DNA of 64,000 nt from Arthrobacter sp. StoSoilB22 (GTDB taxonomy: Bacteria; Actinomycetota; Actinomycetes; Actinomycetales; Micrococcaceae): positions 3,844,001 to 3,908,000 of the forward strand of contig NZ_AP024652.1 of NCBI RefSeq assembly GCF_019977315.1, read 5' to 3'. Below are positions 40,461 through 49,254 of the stretch, piece by piece (position 1 is the first letter of the stretch; every line of letters begins with the position of its first letter). Below the pieces are notes generated by a model, which ran no database searches, was not told the DNA's origin, and saw only the letters and a list, made by a program, of their open reading frames with translations. Position numbers and translations under genes: made by a program.

Positions 40461-43400
40461 ATGGCGTTTACCGCTCGAAGAATCCGAAGGCCTGTGGCAG
40501 TGCTGGCGGCAGCCGTTACTGCAGCGGCCGGCCTTGCGCTCAGCCCGGCAACTGCACCGCAAGCACACGCAGCCGACGCAACCGCCGTCACCATCACTCC
40601 CAACCCGGCAAGCCGTAGCGAGGCCTTCGAAGGTTGGGGCACCAGCCTGGTGTGGTTCGCGAACGCGACGGCGGGATACTCCCCGGAGTTGCGTGAGGAG
40701 TTGTACCAAAAGGTCTTCGGCGAGGACGGCCTGAACCTCAACATTGCCCGCTATAACGTGGGCGGCGGCAACGCATCGGACGTCAAGGATTACCTCAACG
40801 ACGGCAGCGCTGTGGAGGGATGGTGGAAGCCGGTGACCCAAGCGCAACCCGGCCAGCCGGCGTCGAACCTCTACAAACCTGACGGCAGCGTGGACGCAAC
40901 GCAAGCCAACAAGCTCGCCTTCCTCAATGCCTGGAACCCGGACGATCCCGCTTCCTACAACCCCGACGCCGATCAAAACCAGCGCTGGTGGGTGGAGCGC
41001 CTCGCCGCAGACCAGCAAATCACCCACTGGGAAGCCTTCAGCAACTCCCCGCCCTGGTTCATGACCAAGAGCGGCTACGTGTCCGGCCAGGTGAACACCG
41101 CCAAGGGCGAGAATCTGCTGCCCGAAGCGGAGGCCAAGTTCGCCGCCTACATGAGGAACGCCGTCGAGCTCCTCGAAAAAGGCAGCGGCATCACCGTGGA
41201 CACCATCGATCCATTCAATGAGCCAAACTCCGGCTACTGGGGCACGGACATCAACGCCGCCACCGGCAAGCCGCCCACCACCTACACGCAAAAGCAAGAG
41301 GGGGCGCTGATCTACCCTGCTGCCCAGGACCGCGTGACCAAACTGCTGGCAGCCGAGCTCGAAAAAGGCACCACGGACGCCGTGATCTCCGCGATGGACG
41401 AGACGGATCCCAGCAAGTTCATGACCAACTGGAACGGTTACAGCCAGGAGGCCAAGGACGCCGTTGCGCAGCTCAACGTCCACACCTACGGCACCAATGA
41501 TCGCCGCCGGGTCCGGGACCTCGCCAGCTCCACGGACAAGCCACTGTGGATGAGTGAGGTGGGTGGCTTCTGGACGGGAAACCCGGCGCTGGGCGATTCC
41601 ACCAGCGGCTGGGACCGCTCCAACATCACCAACGGATTGGGCATCGCAGGCCGCATGGTCAACGACCTCCGCGAACTCGAGCCCGACGCCTGGGTGTTCT
41701 GGCAGCCCGTGGAGGACACGTACAAGCAAGAGAAGGCCGACAAAGGCTGGGGCTCTATCTACGTGGACTTCGACTGCAACTACGAGGGCCGCGAAGGATT
41801 CTCCAACCGCCGCATCAACGATGGCGCCACCCTGGACAACGCCAAATGCAAGGTATTGACCAACCAGAAGTACAACACCACCCGGAACTTCACGCACTAC
41901 ATCCGGCCCGGCGACTTCCTCATCCAGAATGACAACGCCAAGACCGCCAGCGCCCTCCGCGCCGACGGCAACGGCGCCACACTGGTCCACTTCAATGACA
42001 CCCCGATGCCGGAAAAGGTCACCATAGACCTCAGCCGCTTCGGTGCAATCGCACCCGGTGCAAAGGTCACTCCCGTGGTGACCACCAAGTCGCCGCTGGA
42101 TGACATCGAGAAGAACGCCCTGGTGAAGGGTACGCCGGTGGCCGTGGACACCGCGGCTAAGTCCGCCACGCTCGAGGTTCCTGCCGCATCAGTGGTGACG
42201 TTCGTCGTCGACGGCGTCAGTGGAGTTTCAGAGGATGCCGCGCCTGTGCAGGACGGCCACCGCTATCACCTCAGCGGTGAAGCGAGTGGCAAGTACCTGA
42301 CAGGACGTGCCAACGGAACTGCCACGATCGACGAGCTGGGTATGGACGCTGCCGGCGTGGCACCGCAGATGTGGACGTTCAACGCCGTGAACCCTGACGA
42401 CGAGTTCGCGAACGATCGCCGCTGGGTTCTGACCAACAAGGACGGGCGCGTCCTGACGGGCAACGGCGGTGTGCTGAACGGGAGCCAAAGCGGAACGGCT
42501 TCGCTGGCTTCACTGACGGTGGACCAGGCCAAGGCCACTCCTTCCGCACAGTGGATAGTGACCACAGAGAACGGCAAGCAGTGGTCCCTGGTCAACGCTG
42601 GTGCCGCGATTTCCCTGCAGGTTTCGGGCAACCAGACAGCGGCGGGTACGTCCGTGGCCTTGGCATCCTCCACCGGCAGCACTGCAACAGCCCTGGCCAG
42701 CCCTCATCAGTCGTGGGCTTTCACGGACATCGCAGATCTCAAGCTCCTGGGTGTCTCCCCTGTTGAGCTGAGCACACCTGTAGGGATTGCGCCGGTCCTG
42801 CCAGCCACGGTCACGCCCGTTTACGAGGCAGGCCCCGGCAAGCAGTTGGCCGTCACCTGGGCACCGGTGGATCCTTCCTCATGGCAGAAAGCCGGCAAAG
42901 TAACGGTCTACGGTTCAGGGGTTGACCCGTACGGTCAAACCTTCGAAGCCGTTCTCACGGTCACGGTGGGCTCCTACATCGCCACGGACCCTGTTTCCGT
43001 GACCGTGGGAACCGGATCATCGGTGGCTTCCATACAGGCCTTGGCTCCGGCCAGCGTTCCCGGACAGATCGCCGATGGTCCCGCCCGGAACCCGCTCGCG
43101 GTGACCTGGGACTGGTCCTCAGTCTCCGATTCCTCATTGCAAAATCCGGGAACCGTTACGGTACCCGGAACCGCCAACGGCCTCCCGGCCATGCTGACCA
43201 TCATTGTGGTGGACCGTGTTCCAGTAGCCAACATCTGCAAGGACGACCCCACCACCACGGCCACCGCAAGCTACACCGAAGGCTCCTACATCGCCAAGAA
43301 CACCTGCGATGCCAACGGCTCCACGCGGTGGTCCAACTGGGTGAGCGGTGGCCGTGCCGGTGACAGCCTGAGCTACTCCTTCAGCCGCGACTACACCGTT

Positions 43401-43979
43401 TCCTCAGTGACCGTGACGTCCGCGGAAAAGGCAGCACAGAGCCTCAAGGTCCAGTACCAGGACGCCTCTGGAGCTTGGAAGGACACCTCCGCGGGAACCA
43501 TCACAGGACTCTCCATCTCTTCACCGACTACCGTCCGTTTCGATCCCGTCACCACACGCGGGATCAGGGTTTCGTTCGTGACCACGGCGTCTTATACGAA
43601 GATCGCTGAAGTAGCTATCGCCGGTACCCGCTTGGCCCACGCCGGGCTTGCCGATCTTGGCCGACTCCTCGTGAACCAGTCCTCAGTTGTGGGGTTCGCC
43701 CCGGCGACCACCGACTACCGGGCGCTGACGACGTCGGCGACTCCCGCCGTCGTCGGCTACCCGCTGGACACGAACGCCAAGGTGACGGTCCAGCAGCCCA
43801 CCGCTGAGAACCCGACGGCGGTAGTCACCGTGACGGCGCCGGACGGCACCACGAAGGTCTACCGCGTGACGGTCTCCACGGGGAAGGACGCGTGCAAGAG
43901 CGACGGCTGGAAGACGAGCCCTCAGCCCGTGTTCGCCAATCAGGGGCAGTGCGTGAGCAGCTTCGCGGCAGGGAAATAA
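40461..43979 (+). CDS. Secreted GH30-like glycosidase (endo-beta-1,6-galactanase type) with accessory domains
   Basis: The protein is 1172 aa. A Sec signal peptide occupies residues 1-37 (basic MAFTARRIRRP, hydrophobic core, then AHAADA). The catalytic barrel and beta side domain run to about 590: AFEGWGTSLVWFANATAGYS, the acid/base in FNEPN (E254) and the nucleophile in MSEVGG (E366). Next are a ricin-type trefoil (DGHRYHLSGEASGKYLTGRANG, about 595-755), two Ig-like domains (about 765-935), an F5/8-type discoidin domain (TATASYTEGSYIAKNTCDANG, about 935-1060) and a C-terminal beta module. GH30 enzymes of this type cut beta-1,6-galactan; the exact specificity is inferred. The C-terminal modules suggest binding to plant polysaccharide. 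Confidence 0.87.
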   Translation: MAFTARRIRRPVAVLAAAVTAAAGLALSPATAPQAHAADATAVTITPNPASRSEAFEGWGTSLVWFANATAGYSPELREELYQKVFGEDGLNLNIARYNVGGGNASDVKDYLNDGSAVEGWWKPVTQAQPGQPASNLYKPDGSVDATQANKLAFLNAWNPDDPASYNPDADQNQRWWVERLAADQQITHWEAFSNSPPWFMTKSGYVSGQVNTAKGENLLPEAEAKFAAYMRNAVELLEKGSGITVDTIDPFNEPNSGYWGTDINAATGKPPTTYTQKQEGALIYPAAQDRVTKLLAAELEKGTTDAVISAMDETDPSKFMTNWNGYSQEAKDAVAQLNVHTYGTNDRRRVRDLASSTDKPLWMSEVGGFWTGNPALGDSTSGWDRSNITNGLGIAGRMVNDLRELEPDAWVFWQPVEDTYKQEKADKGWGSIYVDFDCNYEGREGFSNRRINDGATLDNAKCKVLTNQKYNTTRNFTHYIRPGDFLIQNDNAKTASALRADGNGATLVHFNDTPMPEKVTIDLSRFGAIAPGAKVTPVVTTKSPLDDIEKNALVKGTPVAVDTAAKSATLEVPAASVVTFVVDGVSGVSEDAAPVQDGHRYHLSGEASGKYLTGRANGTATIDELGMDAAGVAPQMWTFNAVNPDDEFANDRRWVLTNKDGRVLTGNGGVLNGSQSGTASLASLTVDQAKATPSAQWIVTTENGKQWSLVNAGAAISLQVSGNQTAAGTSVALASSTGSTATALASPHQSWAFTDIADLKLLGVSPVELSTPVGIAPVLPATVTPVYEAGPGKQLAVTWAPVDPSSWQKAGKVTVYGSGVDPYGQTFEAVLTVTVGSYIATDPVSVTVGTGSSVASIQALAPASVPGQIADGPARNPLAVTWDWSSVSDSSLQNPGTVTVPGTANGLPAMLTIIVVDRVPVANICKDDPTTTATASYTEGSYIAKNTCDANGSTRWSNWVSGGRAGDSLSYSFSRDYTVSSVTVTSAEKAAQSLKVQYQDASGAWKDTSAGTITGLSISSPTTVRFDPVTTRGIRVSFVTTASYTKIAEVAIAGTRLAHAGLADLGRLLVNQSSVVGFAPATTDYRALTTSATPAVVGYPLDTNAKVTVQQPTAENPTAVVTVTAPDGTTKVYRVTVSTGKDACKSDGWKTSPQPVFANQGQCVSSFAAGK

Positions 43980-43994
43980 GAAAATTCTGAGCTA

Positions 43995-44032
43995 GTGAGG
44001 CCCCTTGGGATTCTGATCCTGAGGGGCCTCAC
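43995..44032 (+). terminator. Hairpin terminator candidate after the GH30 gene
   Basis: GTGAGGCCCCT (43995-44005) and AGGGGCCTCAC (44022-44032) form a perfect 11-bp stem with a 16-base loop, 15 bases after the stop. There is no long T-run after it. The arms share the GTGAGGCC/GGCCTCAC block of the 61-bp elements. Confidence 0.75.
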
Positions 44033-44078
44033 TGTGCCTTCACACAAGTGGGATGCAGACGGGCAAATGAACAGCTAC

Positions 44079-44124
44079 GTGTCCTTTACTGTTATTTAAA
44101 GGCTAAAATAATAGTAAAGGACAC
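44079..44124. promoter_or_regulatory. 19-bp-armed palindrome before the Fic gene, with -10 TAGGCT
   Basis: The left arm 44079-44097 and the right arm 44106-44124 pair at 18 of 19 positions with an 8-base centre; the outer part is GTGTCCTTTACT / AGTAAAGGACAC. The block is strikingly AT-rich. TAGGCT at 44130-44135, six bases after the right arm, is a likely -10. This is a candidate operator for the Fic gene, whose C-terminus has a winged-helix-like domain. Confidence 0.7.
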
Positions 44125-44180
44125 CCTACTAGGCTTTGGAGCACCTCTTGGCAGCTTGGCCGGCGCATGGAAACAAGGTC

Positions 44181-45332
44181 ATGCCCTGGAAATCGTCAGG
44201 TCGTCCCCCACGGGAGGACCGCTTGTTCACCGAAGTCGAAGTTTCACTTCCCCCCAAAATTGCGGGGCTTTGGTTCGAACCCAGCCGGGAAACGATCGTG
44301 GCACTCGAAGAGGCCGCTGTTGCCGTCGCATCGTTGGACGTGTCGGCGGGTTCTCGCATGGCTGCCATCAGCGGCTTTCTGCTGCGAAGCGAAGCGGTCT
44401 CCTCTTCAAAGATCGAACACGTCGACGCCAATCGAAACGACTACGCCCGTGCCATGATCGGGCTGAAGGCCACCGATCAAGCGAGATCCATGGTCGCAGC
44501 AGCGGAGGCCGTGCAGAGCATGATCAGCGATGCGGGGGACACTGGCGAGGTCCGTGTGGAGGCTCTGCTTAAGGCCCACAAGGCCCTGATGAAAGATGAC
44601 CCAATGGACGGGCACAACGCTGGTTCATTCCGGGATGTGCAAAATTGGATCGGCGGAAGTGACTATTCACCTCGAGGAGCCATCCACGTTCCCCCTCCCC
44701 CGGCGCTGGTACCCGAACTCATGGACGACCTCATGGCATTCTGTGCCCGGAAGGACATCCCCATCGTGGCGCAGGCGGCCATTGCCCATGCCCACTTCGA
44801 GTCCATCCACCCTTTTACCGACGGTAATGGCCGCATAGGACGTGCTCTGATCGGTTCAATTTCACGTCGTAGAAGACTGACCAAGAACACGGTCACTCCC
44901 ATAGCCTCTGCGATGGTAGCGGACGTGGAGACCTACTTTTCCTTACTCAACAATTACCGCAACGGTGACGTGGATCCATTCGTCCTCTATCTGGCAAAGT
45001 CAGCGATGCGTGCTTCCCAAGCCGCCAGTGAATCGGTCGCGGCTCTCGATGAGCTCCCGGCATTGTGGACCGACTTGCTCCGCCCCAGGAAAAACTCTGC
45101 GGAAGCAAAGCTCATCCCTTGGCTGCTGGAACAGCCCGTTTTCGAAGCGCACCGGGCAGCATACATCGCTGGTGTTGAGGAAACGTCCATATACAAAACC
45201 CTGAACCGAATGACCGAAGCCGGTGTACTGTCCCTCGTCTCGCAATCGCAGCGGAATCGCGCTTGGGCAGCGATGGAAGTCTTGGATGAGGTAGATCGAC
45301 TGAACAGGCGGTTGGCCGCCAAAGCCGTCTAA
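44181..45332 (+). CDS. Fic family protein (putative AMP-transferase) with C-terminal winged helix
   Basis: The protein is 383 aa. The N-terminal Fic_N region (LPPKIAGLWFEPSRETIVALEEA) is followed by an inhibitory-helix-like SSKIEH with E79; the usual motif ends EG or EN. The active-site motif HPFTDGNGR begins at about H210 and is complete through GRALIG. The C-terminus (about 310-375, EAKLIPWLLEQPVFEAHRAAYI ... SIYKTLNRMTEAGVL) looks like a winged helix. Fic proteins move AMP to target hydroxyls. The start is uncertain: ATG 44181 is preferred; TTG codons at 44136 and 44148 are possible. Confidence 0.87.
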   Translation: MPWKSSGRPPREDRLFTEVEVSLPPKIAGLWFEPSRETIVALEEAAVAVASLDVSAGSRMAAISGFLLRSEAVSSSKIEHVDANRNDYARAMIGLKATDQARSMVAAAEAVQSMISDAGDTGEVRVEALLKAHKALMKDDPMDGHNAGSFRDVQNWIGGSDYSPRGAIHVPPPPALVPELMDDLMAFCARKDIPIVAQAAIAHAHFESIHPFTDGNGRIGRALIGSISRRRRLTKNTVTPIASAMVADVETYFSLLNNYRNGDVDPFVLYLAKSAMRASQAASESVAALDELPALWTDLLRPRKNSAEAKLIPWLLEQPVFEAHRAAYIAGVEETSIYKTLNRMTEAGVLSLVSQSQRNRAWAAMEVLDEVDRLNRRLAAKAV

Positions 45333-45336
45333 GCTT

Positions 45337-46137
45337 TCAGCTCCGCGCGCAGCGGTACGGCGTCGTCGTCGAGACCTTGAGCAGTCCCGAACGCTCGAGG
45401 ATTGGTCGAGAGAATTCCGTGGAGTCGCTGTGGATGAGGGTCTTTTCCATCTCCAGTGCGGCCTGAGCGCGGCGGGCCGTCAATGCCCGGTAGATCCCCT
45501 TGCCGCGCCACTCTGCTCTTGTGGCACCACCCCAGATCCCGGCGAAGGCTGTGCCGGGCACTGGCTCCAAGCGGCCTGCGCTGACGATCTGATCGTCAGC
45601 CTCCGCCACCCACAACTGCATCCCGTCATCCTGCGAGAGCCGGCGCAGCAGGGCATCCGCCATCTCGTCTGAGACCGGCTCGCCGAAGACCTCGTCCTGC
45701 ATGGCGCTCATGGCCCGAACGTCGGCTTCATCCGTCACCTCCCGGAGGGCCACACCGTGGGGAAGTGCCACAGCTGTGCTCAAAGCCCGGGCCTCGCCGA
45801 TCATGATGGATTCCGGCTCATCCTCCGTGAAGCCGTTGGCGATGAGGGCTTCGTGGAGGCCGGGTGCGTGGTCATGCCCGCGGGTCTTCCACTCCACCTT
45901 GGTGATGTCCGGCTGGCCCTCGAAGTGGGAAACCGCCGCTTCCACAAGGCCGCGGATACCCTGCTCATCCGCGCCGGCCAGGTCCTGGTAGGTGATGAAA
46001 CCACGGCCGCCCAAGAACTTCACCAAGCGGAGCGGGCCAAGTTCTTTGACCGCCACAGCGCTTGGAGTCTCGGCGTCGGTGCGCAGTTGCTGATCGTAGG
46101 CAGCGAGAAGCCGTGCTTTGGTGTCGGAATCCGTCAT
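45337..46137 (-). CDS. GNAT family N-acetyltransferase
   Basis: The protein is 266 aa. The acetyl-CoA site is the block AGIWGGATRAEWRGKGIYRALTARRAQAAL (R-x-x-G-x-G/A type, near residue 205). The N-terminal half (residues 1-100) lacks clear motifs and may be a degenerate GNAT domain. The substrate is unknown. The start is leaderless (TAGGCT, six bases, ATG 46137). It is convergent with the Fic gene, 4 bases apart. Confidence 0.83.
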   Translation of the reverse strand: MTDSDTKARLLAAYDQQLRTDAETPSAVAVKELGPLRLVKFLGGRGFITYQDLAGADEQGIRGLVEAAVSHFEGQPDITKVEWKTRGHDHAPGLHEALIANGFTEDEPESIMIGEARALSTAVALPHGVALREVTDEADVRAMSAMQDEVFGEPVSDEMADALLRRLSQDDGMQLWVAEADDQIVSAGRLEPVPGTAFAGIWGGATRAEWRGKGIYRALTARRAQAALEMEKTLIHSDSTEFSRPILERSGLLKVSTTTPYRCARS

Positions 46138-46143
46138 CCCGCG

Positions 46144-46149
46144 AGCCTA
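46144..46149 (-). promoter_or_regulatory. -10 box TAGGCT of the leaderless GNAT gene
   Basis: On the minus strand TAGGCT is followed by CGCGGG and the ATG at 46137. A TTGGGT 16 bases upstream (46166-46171) may be the -35, at the edge of the family-4 repeat. Confidence 0.58.
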
Positions 46150-46170
46150 CTGCAGCCGGGGAGGAACCCA

Positions 46171-46232
46171 ATTCGATGGCTTGCTGCGCACTGTGCCGTG
46201 CGCACGGCACGTTCGGCAGCTAGGCATCGAAT
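46171..46232. repeat. Family-4 palindromic element, copy 2
   Basis: The core GTGCCGTGCGCACGGCAC (46193-46210) is a perfect palindrome. Outer arms 46171-46187 and 46216-46232 pair at 15 of 17 positions. The DUF2264 stop codon (46220-46222) lies inside the element. It matches the copy at 16198-16265 in core and layout. Confidence 0.82.
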
Positions 46233-48103
46233 CGGGCAAGCAGATCACCAGTGAGGCGCGTGCCGTCCGGGAATTCGAAGTGTCCATCGGCATACGTGAC
46301 ACTTGCATCCGGCGAAGCACCTCGTTCGCCGGCGACGATCACGACGGCGGCGTAGTCGCCGTCGTGCGCGGTTCCCGACGTGCCCACCCATGGAATGGTG
46401 AGTTCCGAACCCATGGGGTGGGCGCCGGAGCGGGCAAACGTCCCGGACGAATCCAACGCCATGCCGAAGCCCGGCGCGGGAAGCACCGAGCTGACCACGG
46501 ACGAAGCAGCATCCACCGGCCAGCCGCCTATCCGGAGGGAGCCACCCGAATCCCCAGCACCGGAAACACGTACCAGGCGAAGCTCAACGGCCCCGCGCGT
46601 CACCGAAACCACCGTCACCGACGGCCCAGGAGTCGCAGTGCCGGCGACGCCGCTGCCGTGATCCGGGCCGGCGTCGGGATCGGGTTCAATCCAATGAGCC
46701 GTGAACCGGGACGCCCCCACCTGGAAGCCGTCCTCGGAGAACGAGCCGAGGTGCTCAAAACCCGTCCGATGCGTCAGCCGGCCAGAGGAATCAACAAACG
46801 CCACCGCATTGTCCACGGACTCCGGTACCAAGTCAGGGAACGTGTGCGTCGAATAGCCAAGCCGTGCGTAGAGGGGCGAATCAGCCACCACGGCCCCAAC
46901 AACAGCGTGATCCGTGGCATGGTTCCGGATCCGGACCACACCGTCGGCACGAGTTCCATCAACCTGCCAGCCCGGAGCCGCGATCAGCCGCTGAGTGTCA
47001 GCAACTTCAACGGGCAAGGGCTCTTCAACGAAAGTCCACACCCGGTGATCGGCGGGCATTGCCAATCCGAGCATCCCCTTCGCCGCCCAATACGGCGAGC
47101 CAAATCCGGAGTAGGCCTGCTTCATCCCAGCGAATTCCCCGTGCCAACCAATGGACAGAAGCCCGTCCTCGGTGATCGATCCATGCCGGGCAAAGTAGTC
47201 GAGCATTCCTGAAGCAGCTCGCCGGGAAACACCCGGAGCCAAACGCGTGTGCCCCGACAACTCCCCTACCCAGAAAGGCGCCGCGGCAGCGAACCGGTAG
47301 ATCAAGCTCCGGCCCTGGATGAGCGGTGCTCCGTTGGCGCCAACAAGGTAGGCGGCGTCGTCCAGGAAGTCAGCCAGCCGGTCGCCGTCGAGCGTTTTCC
47401 GCGCGGTAACCCGGGGATCAGAAGGCGCCATCAACGCCCAGAGCTGCGGATACACCTGAAAGGCCCAGCCGACGTAATGGTCGTAGGCGCGCTCTGGCCC
47501 GTCCGCGAACCAGCCACCGCCCCGGTACAGCGAATCGTGGATGGCGAGTCCGGCGTCGATGTCCTCGTCCGAATACCGGCCACCAACCGAAGCCAGGAAG
47601 GTCTCCACCACAATCTGGAACCACACCCAATTGATAGGCGGATACTCCTCACCGATCACGGTCTCGAACCAGGCAATGAGCTGTTCCTGTACGCGCTCCG
47701 GCAATTTGTCCCACAGGACGTCGCGGGTCAGCGCCAAGCCAACAGCCAACGACGCCGCTTCAACCTTCGCCTGCCCCAGCTCACTTGGCGTCGGCCAGCG
47801 GTCAGGGTTCGCTGGGTTGGTCCCGGCGTCGAGGCCGGCGGCATACCACTCGGCGATCCAGCCCGTGTTGCCCGGGTCCCCGGCAATCCGGAACGAGGCC
47901 AGCAGGAACGTCCGAGCGAAGGCTTCCAGCGAATCACTCCGCGGGCCGTATCGGCTGTTGGCCCCGGGCAGGTGGATGTTGGCGTGGTCCTCCGTCCCAA
48001 AATGATGGGCGGAGCGCAGGAGGTGATCCGCGTACGCGCACCAGTGCTCACGGGTCAGGCCGGTGAAAGGAGAAAGCTTGTGGTCCAAGGGCGGCAACAG
48101 CAT
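46220..48103 (-). CDS. DUF2264 family protein
   Basis: The protein is 627 aa. The conserved block LTREHWCAYADHLLRSAHHFG at the start, YGPRSDSLEAFARTFLLASFRIAG, WVWFQIVVETFLASVGGRYSDEDID and WFADGPERAYDHYVGWAFQVYPQLWALM match DUF2264, proteins with an (alpha/alpha)-type N-terminal domain and a beta C-terminal domain, often in polysaccharide-degradation loci. Activity is not established; the fold suggests a glycan hydrolase or lyase. There is no signal peptide. The ATG overlaps the regulator stop (TGATG). It is last in the minus-strand operon. Confidence 0.85.
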   Translation of the reverse strand: MLLPPLDHKLSPFTGLTREHWCAYADHLLRSAHHFGTEDHANIHLPGANSRYGPRSDSLEAFARTFLLASFRIAGDPGNTGWIAEWYAAGLDAGTNPANPDRWPTPSELGQAKVEAASLAVGLALTRDVLWDKLPERVQEQLIAWFETVIGEEYPPINWVWFQIVVETFLASVGGRYSDEDIDAGLAIHDSLYRGGGWFADGPERAYDHYVGWAFQVYPQLWALMAPSDPRVTARKTLDGDRLADFLDDAAYLVGANGAPLIQGRSLIYRFAAAAPFWVGELSGHTRLAPGVSRRAASGMLDYFARHGSITEDGLLSIGWHGEFAGMKQAYSGFGSPYWAAKGMLGLAMPADHRVWTFVEEPLPVEVADTQRLIAAPGWQVDGTRADGVVRIRNHATDHAVVGAVVADSPLYARLGYSTHTFPDLVPESVDNAVAFVDSSGRLTHRTGFEHLGSFSEDGFQVGASRFTAHWIEPDPDAGPDHGSGVAGTATPGPSVTVVSVTRGAVELRLVRVSGAGDSGGSLRIGGWPVDAASSVVSSVLPAPGFGMALDSSGTFARSGAHPMGSELTIPWVGTSGTAHDGDYAAVVIVAGERGASPDASVTYADGHFEFPDGTRLTGDLLARFDA

Positions 48104-49254
48104 CAGAGCGAGTCCTCCAGCGCAACTCCTGCGAGCCCTCGTGGCGCCCCCAACGACGAATCGCGCACAATCAGCTCGGGATTCAAATCAATACGATGCA
48201 CAGGGCGCATCCTTCCTTCGGCCAGCCGGGCAGCCATGAGCTGCACTGCCACCTTGCCGACAAAGCTCTTGGGTGGCCGAACCGCGGAGATCGCGGGCTC
48301 GGCAAGGTAGGCAACTTCGTCGTCGTATCCCACGATCGCCATGCTGCCGGGCACATCCACGCCGCGGTCCACGCAGTGCTGCACGAACGCCACGGCCTGG
48401 GTATCCGAGTGCACCAGCATGGCCGTTGTTCCCGTGGATCGGCAGAGCTCCAAGACCCGATCAAAGTGCTTGGCCCGGTCACCGTTGTCCAGCTTGGCCG
48501 AGTCCTCATGGATGGACTTTTCCAGCGGAATCTTTAGGGCAGCCAAGGCCTGCTTCCACCCGCGGACCACGTGGGGACTGGTGGGGCTCGTGGAATCAGT
48601 GAGGCAGCCGATCATCCGGTGGCCCTCCTGCCACAAGTGCCGCACGGCCATGCCCGCACCGAAGGAGTGATCCGTCGCGACCCACTCGAGGCGGTGTGAG
48701 GGAATCTCCGATGGCGCCCGACGCTCAGCCATGATCACCGGGATGGGCAGGGCGTTCAGCCAGCGGAGCAGCTCCTTGCCATGTTCACCACCCATATCCG
48801 GGGCCACGATCAAGCCGTCAATGTTCTGCGTATCAAGGAGCGCCTGGACCTGGCGGCGGTTATCTGCGGCATCGTAAGCCGAGCCGCGCACCAGGATACG
48901 GAGATTTTGCACCTCGGCCTCCCCGCGTGCCCCCGAAATCACCTGCGGCCAGTAGTAGTCCAATGACGGGACCACCATGCCAATGGAGTAACTGTGCGCC
49001 GACGGCCTCCCCACAGCCGCCGATCGATCCAACGGGCTGGGCAACGTGGCACCGCCGTGAACACGTGACACCAGCCCTTCGTCAGCGAGCGTATTCACGT
49101 CGCGCCGGATGGTCAGTTCGCTAACGCCCAGCTTCGCGGCGATGTCGCGCACTGTGATGGCCCCGTGGGCACGCAGCTCCTCCATGAGCAGCTCACGACG
49201 TTGCAGCGAAAACAGCGACTTTCCGCCCACTTCGGGGGTCTGTTCGGAACTCAA
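48103..49254 (-). CDS. DeoR-HTH / LacI-type sugar-binding hybrid regulator
   Basis: The protein is 383 aa. The N-terminal DeoR-type winged helix (RRELLMEELRAHGAITVRDIAAKLGVSELTIRRDVNTLADEGL, VHGGATLP) covers residues 18-75. The rest is a LacI-like periplasmic-binding fold (IGMVVPSLDYYWPQVISGARGEA ... GSMAIVGYDDEVAYLAEPAISAVRPP). The start is TTG at 49254, with GGAGG seven bases upstream, and it overlaps the heparinase-like stop (TTGA). It most likely controls the two divergent glycan operons in response to a sugar; that target is inferred. Confidence 0.87.
   Translation of the reverse strand: MSSEQTPEVGGKSLFSLQRRELLMEELRAHGAITVRDIAAKLGVSELTIRRDVNTLADEGLVSRVHGGATLPSPLDRSAAVGRPSAHSYSIGMVVPSLDYYWPQVISGARGEAEVQNLRILVRGSAYDAADNRRQVQALLDTQNIDGLIVAPDMGGEHGKELLRWLNALPIPVIMAERRAPSEIPSHRLEWVATDHSFGAGMAVRHLWQEGHRMIGCLTDSTSPTSPHVVRGWKQALAALKIPLEKSIHEDSAKLDNGDRAKHFDRVLELCRSTGTTAMLVHSDTQAVAFVQHCVDRGVDVPGSMAIVGYDDEVAYLAEPAISAVRPPKSFVGKVAVQLMAARLAEGRMRPVHRIDLNPELIVRDSSLGAPRGLAGVALEDSL

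Noticed and set aside
40245..41990. Minus-strand frame that extends the GntR gene to about 800 aa
   Set aside because: It runs antisense through the GH30 gene and crosses the promoter region. The GntR family start MADPQPRN with HTH at residue 14 fits normal length.
43995..44032. Eighth copy of the 61-bp element
   Set aside because: It shares only the GTGAGGCC/GGCCTCAC ends and is 38 bp long, so I treat it as a terminator hairpin.
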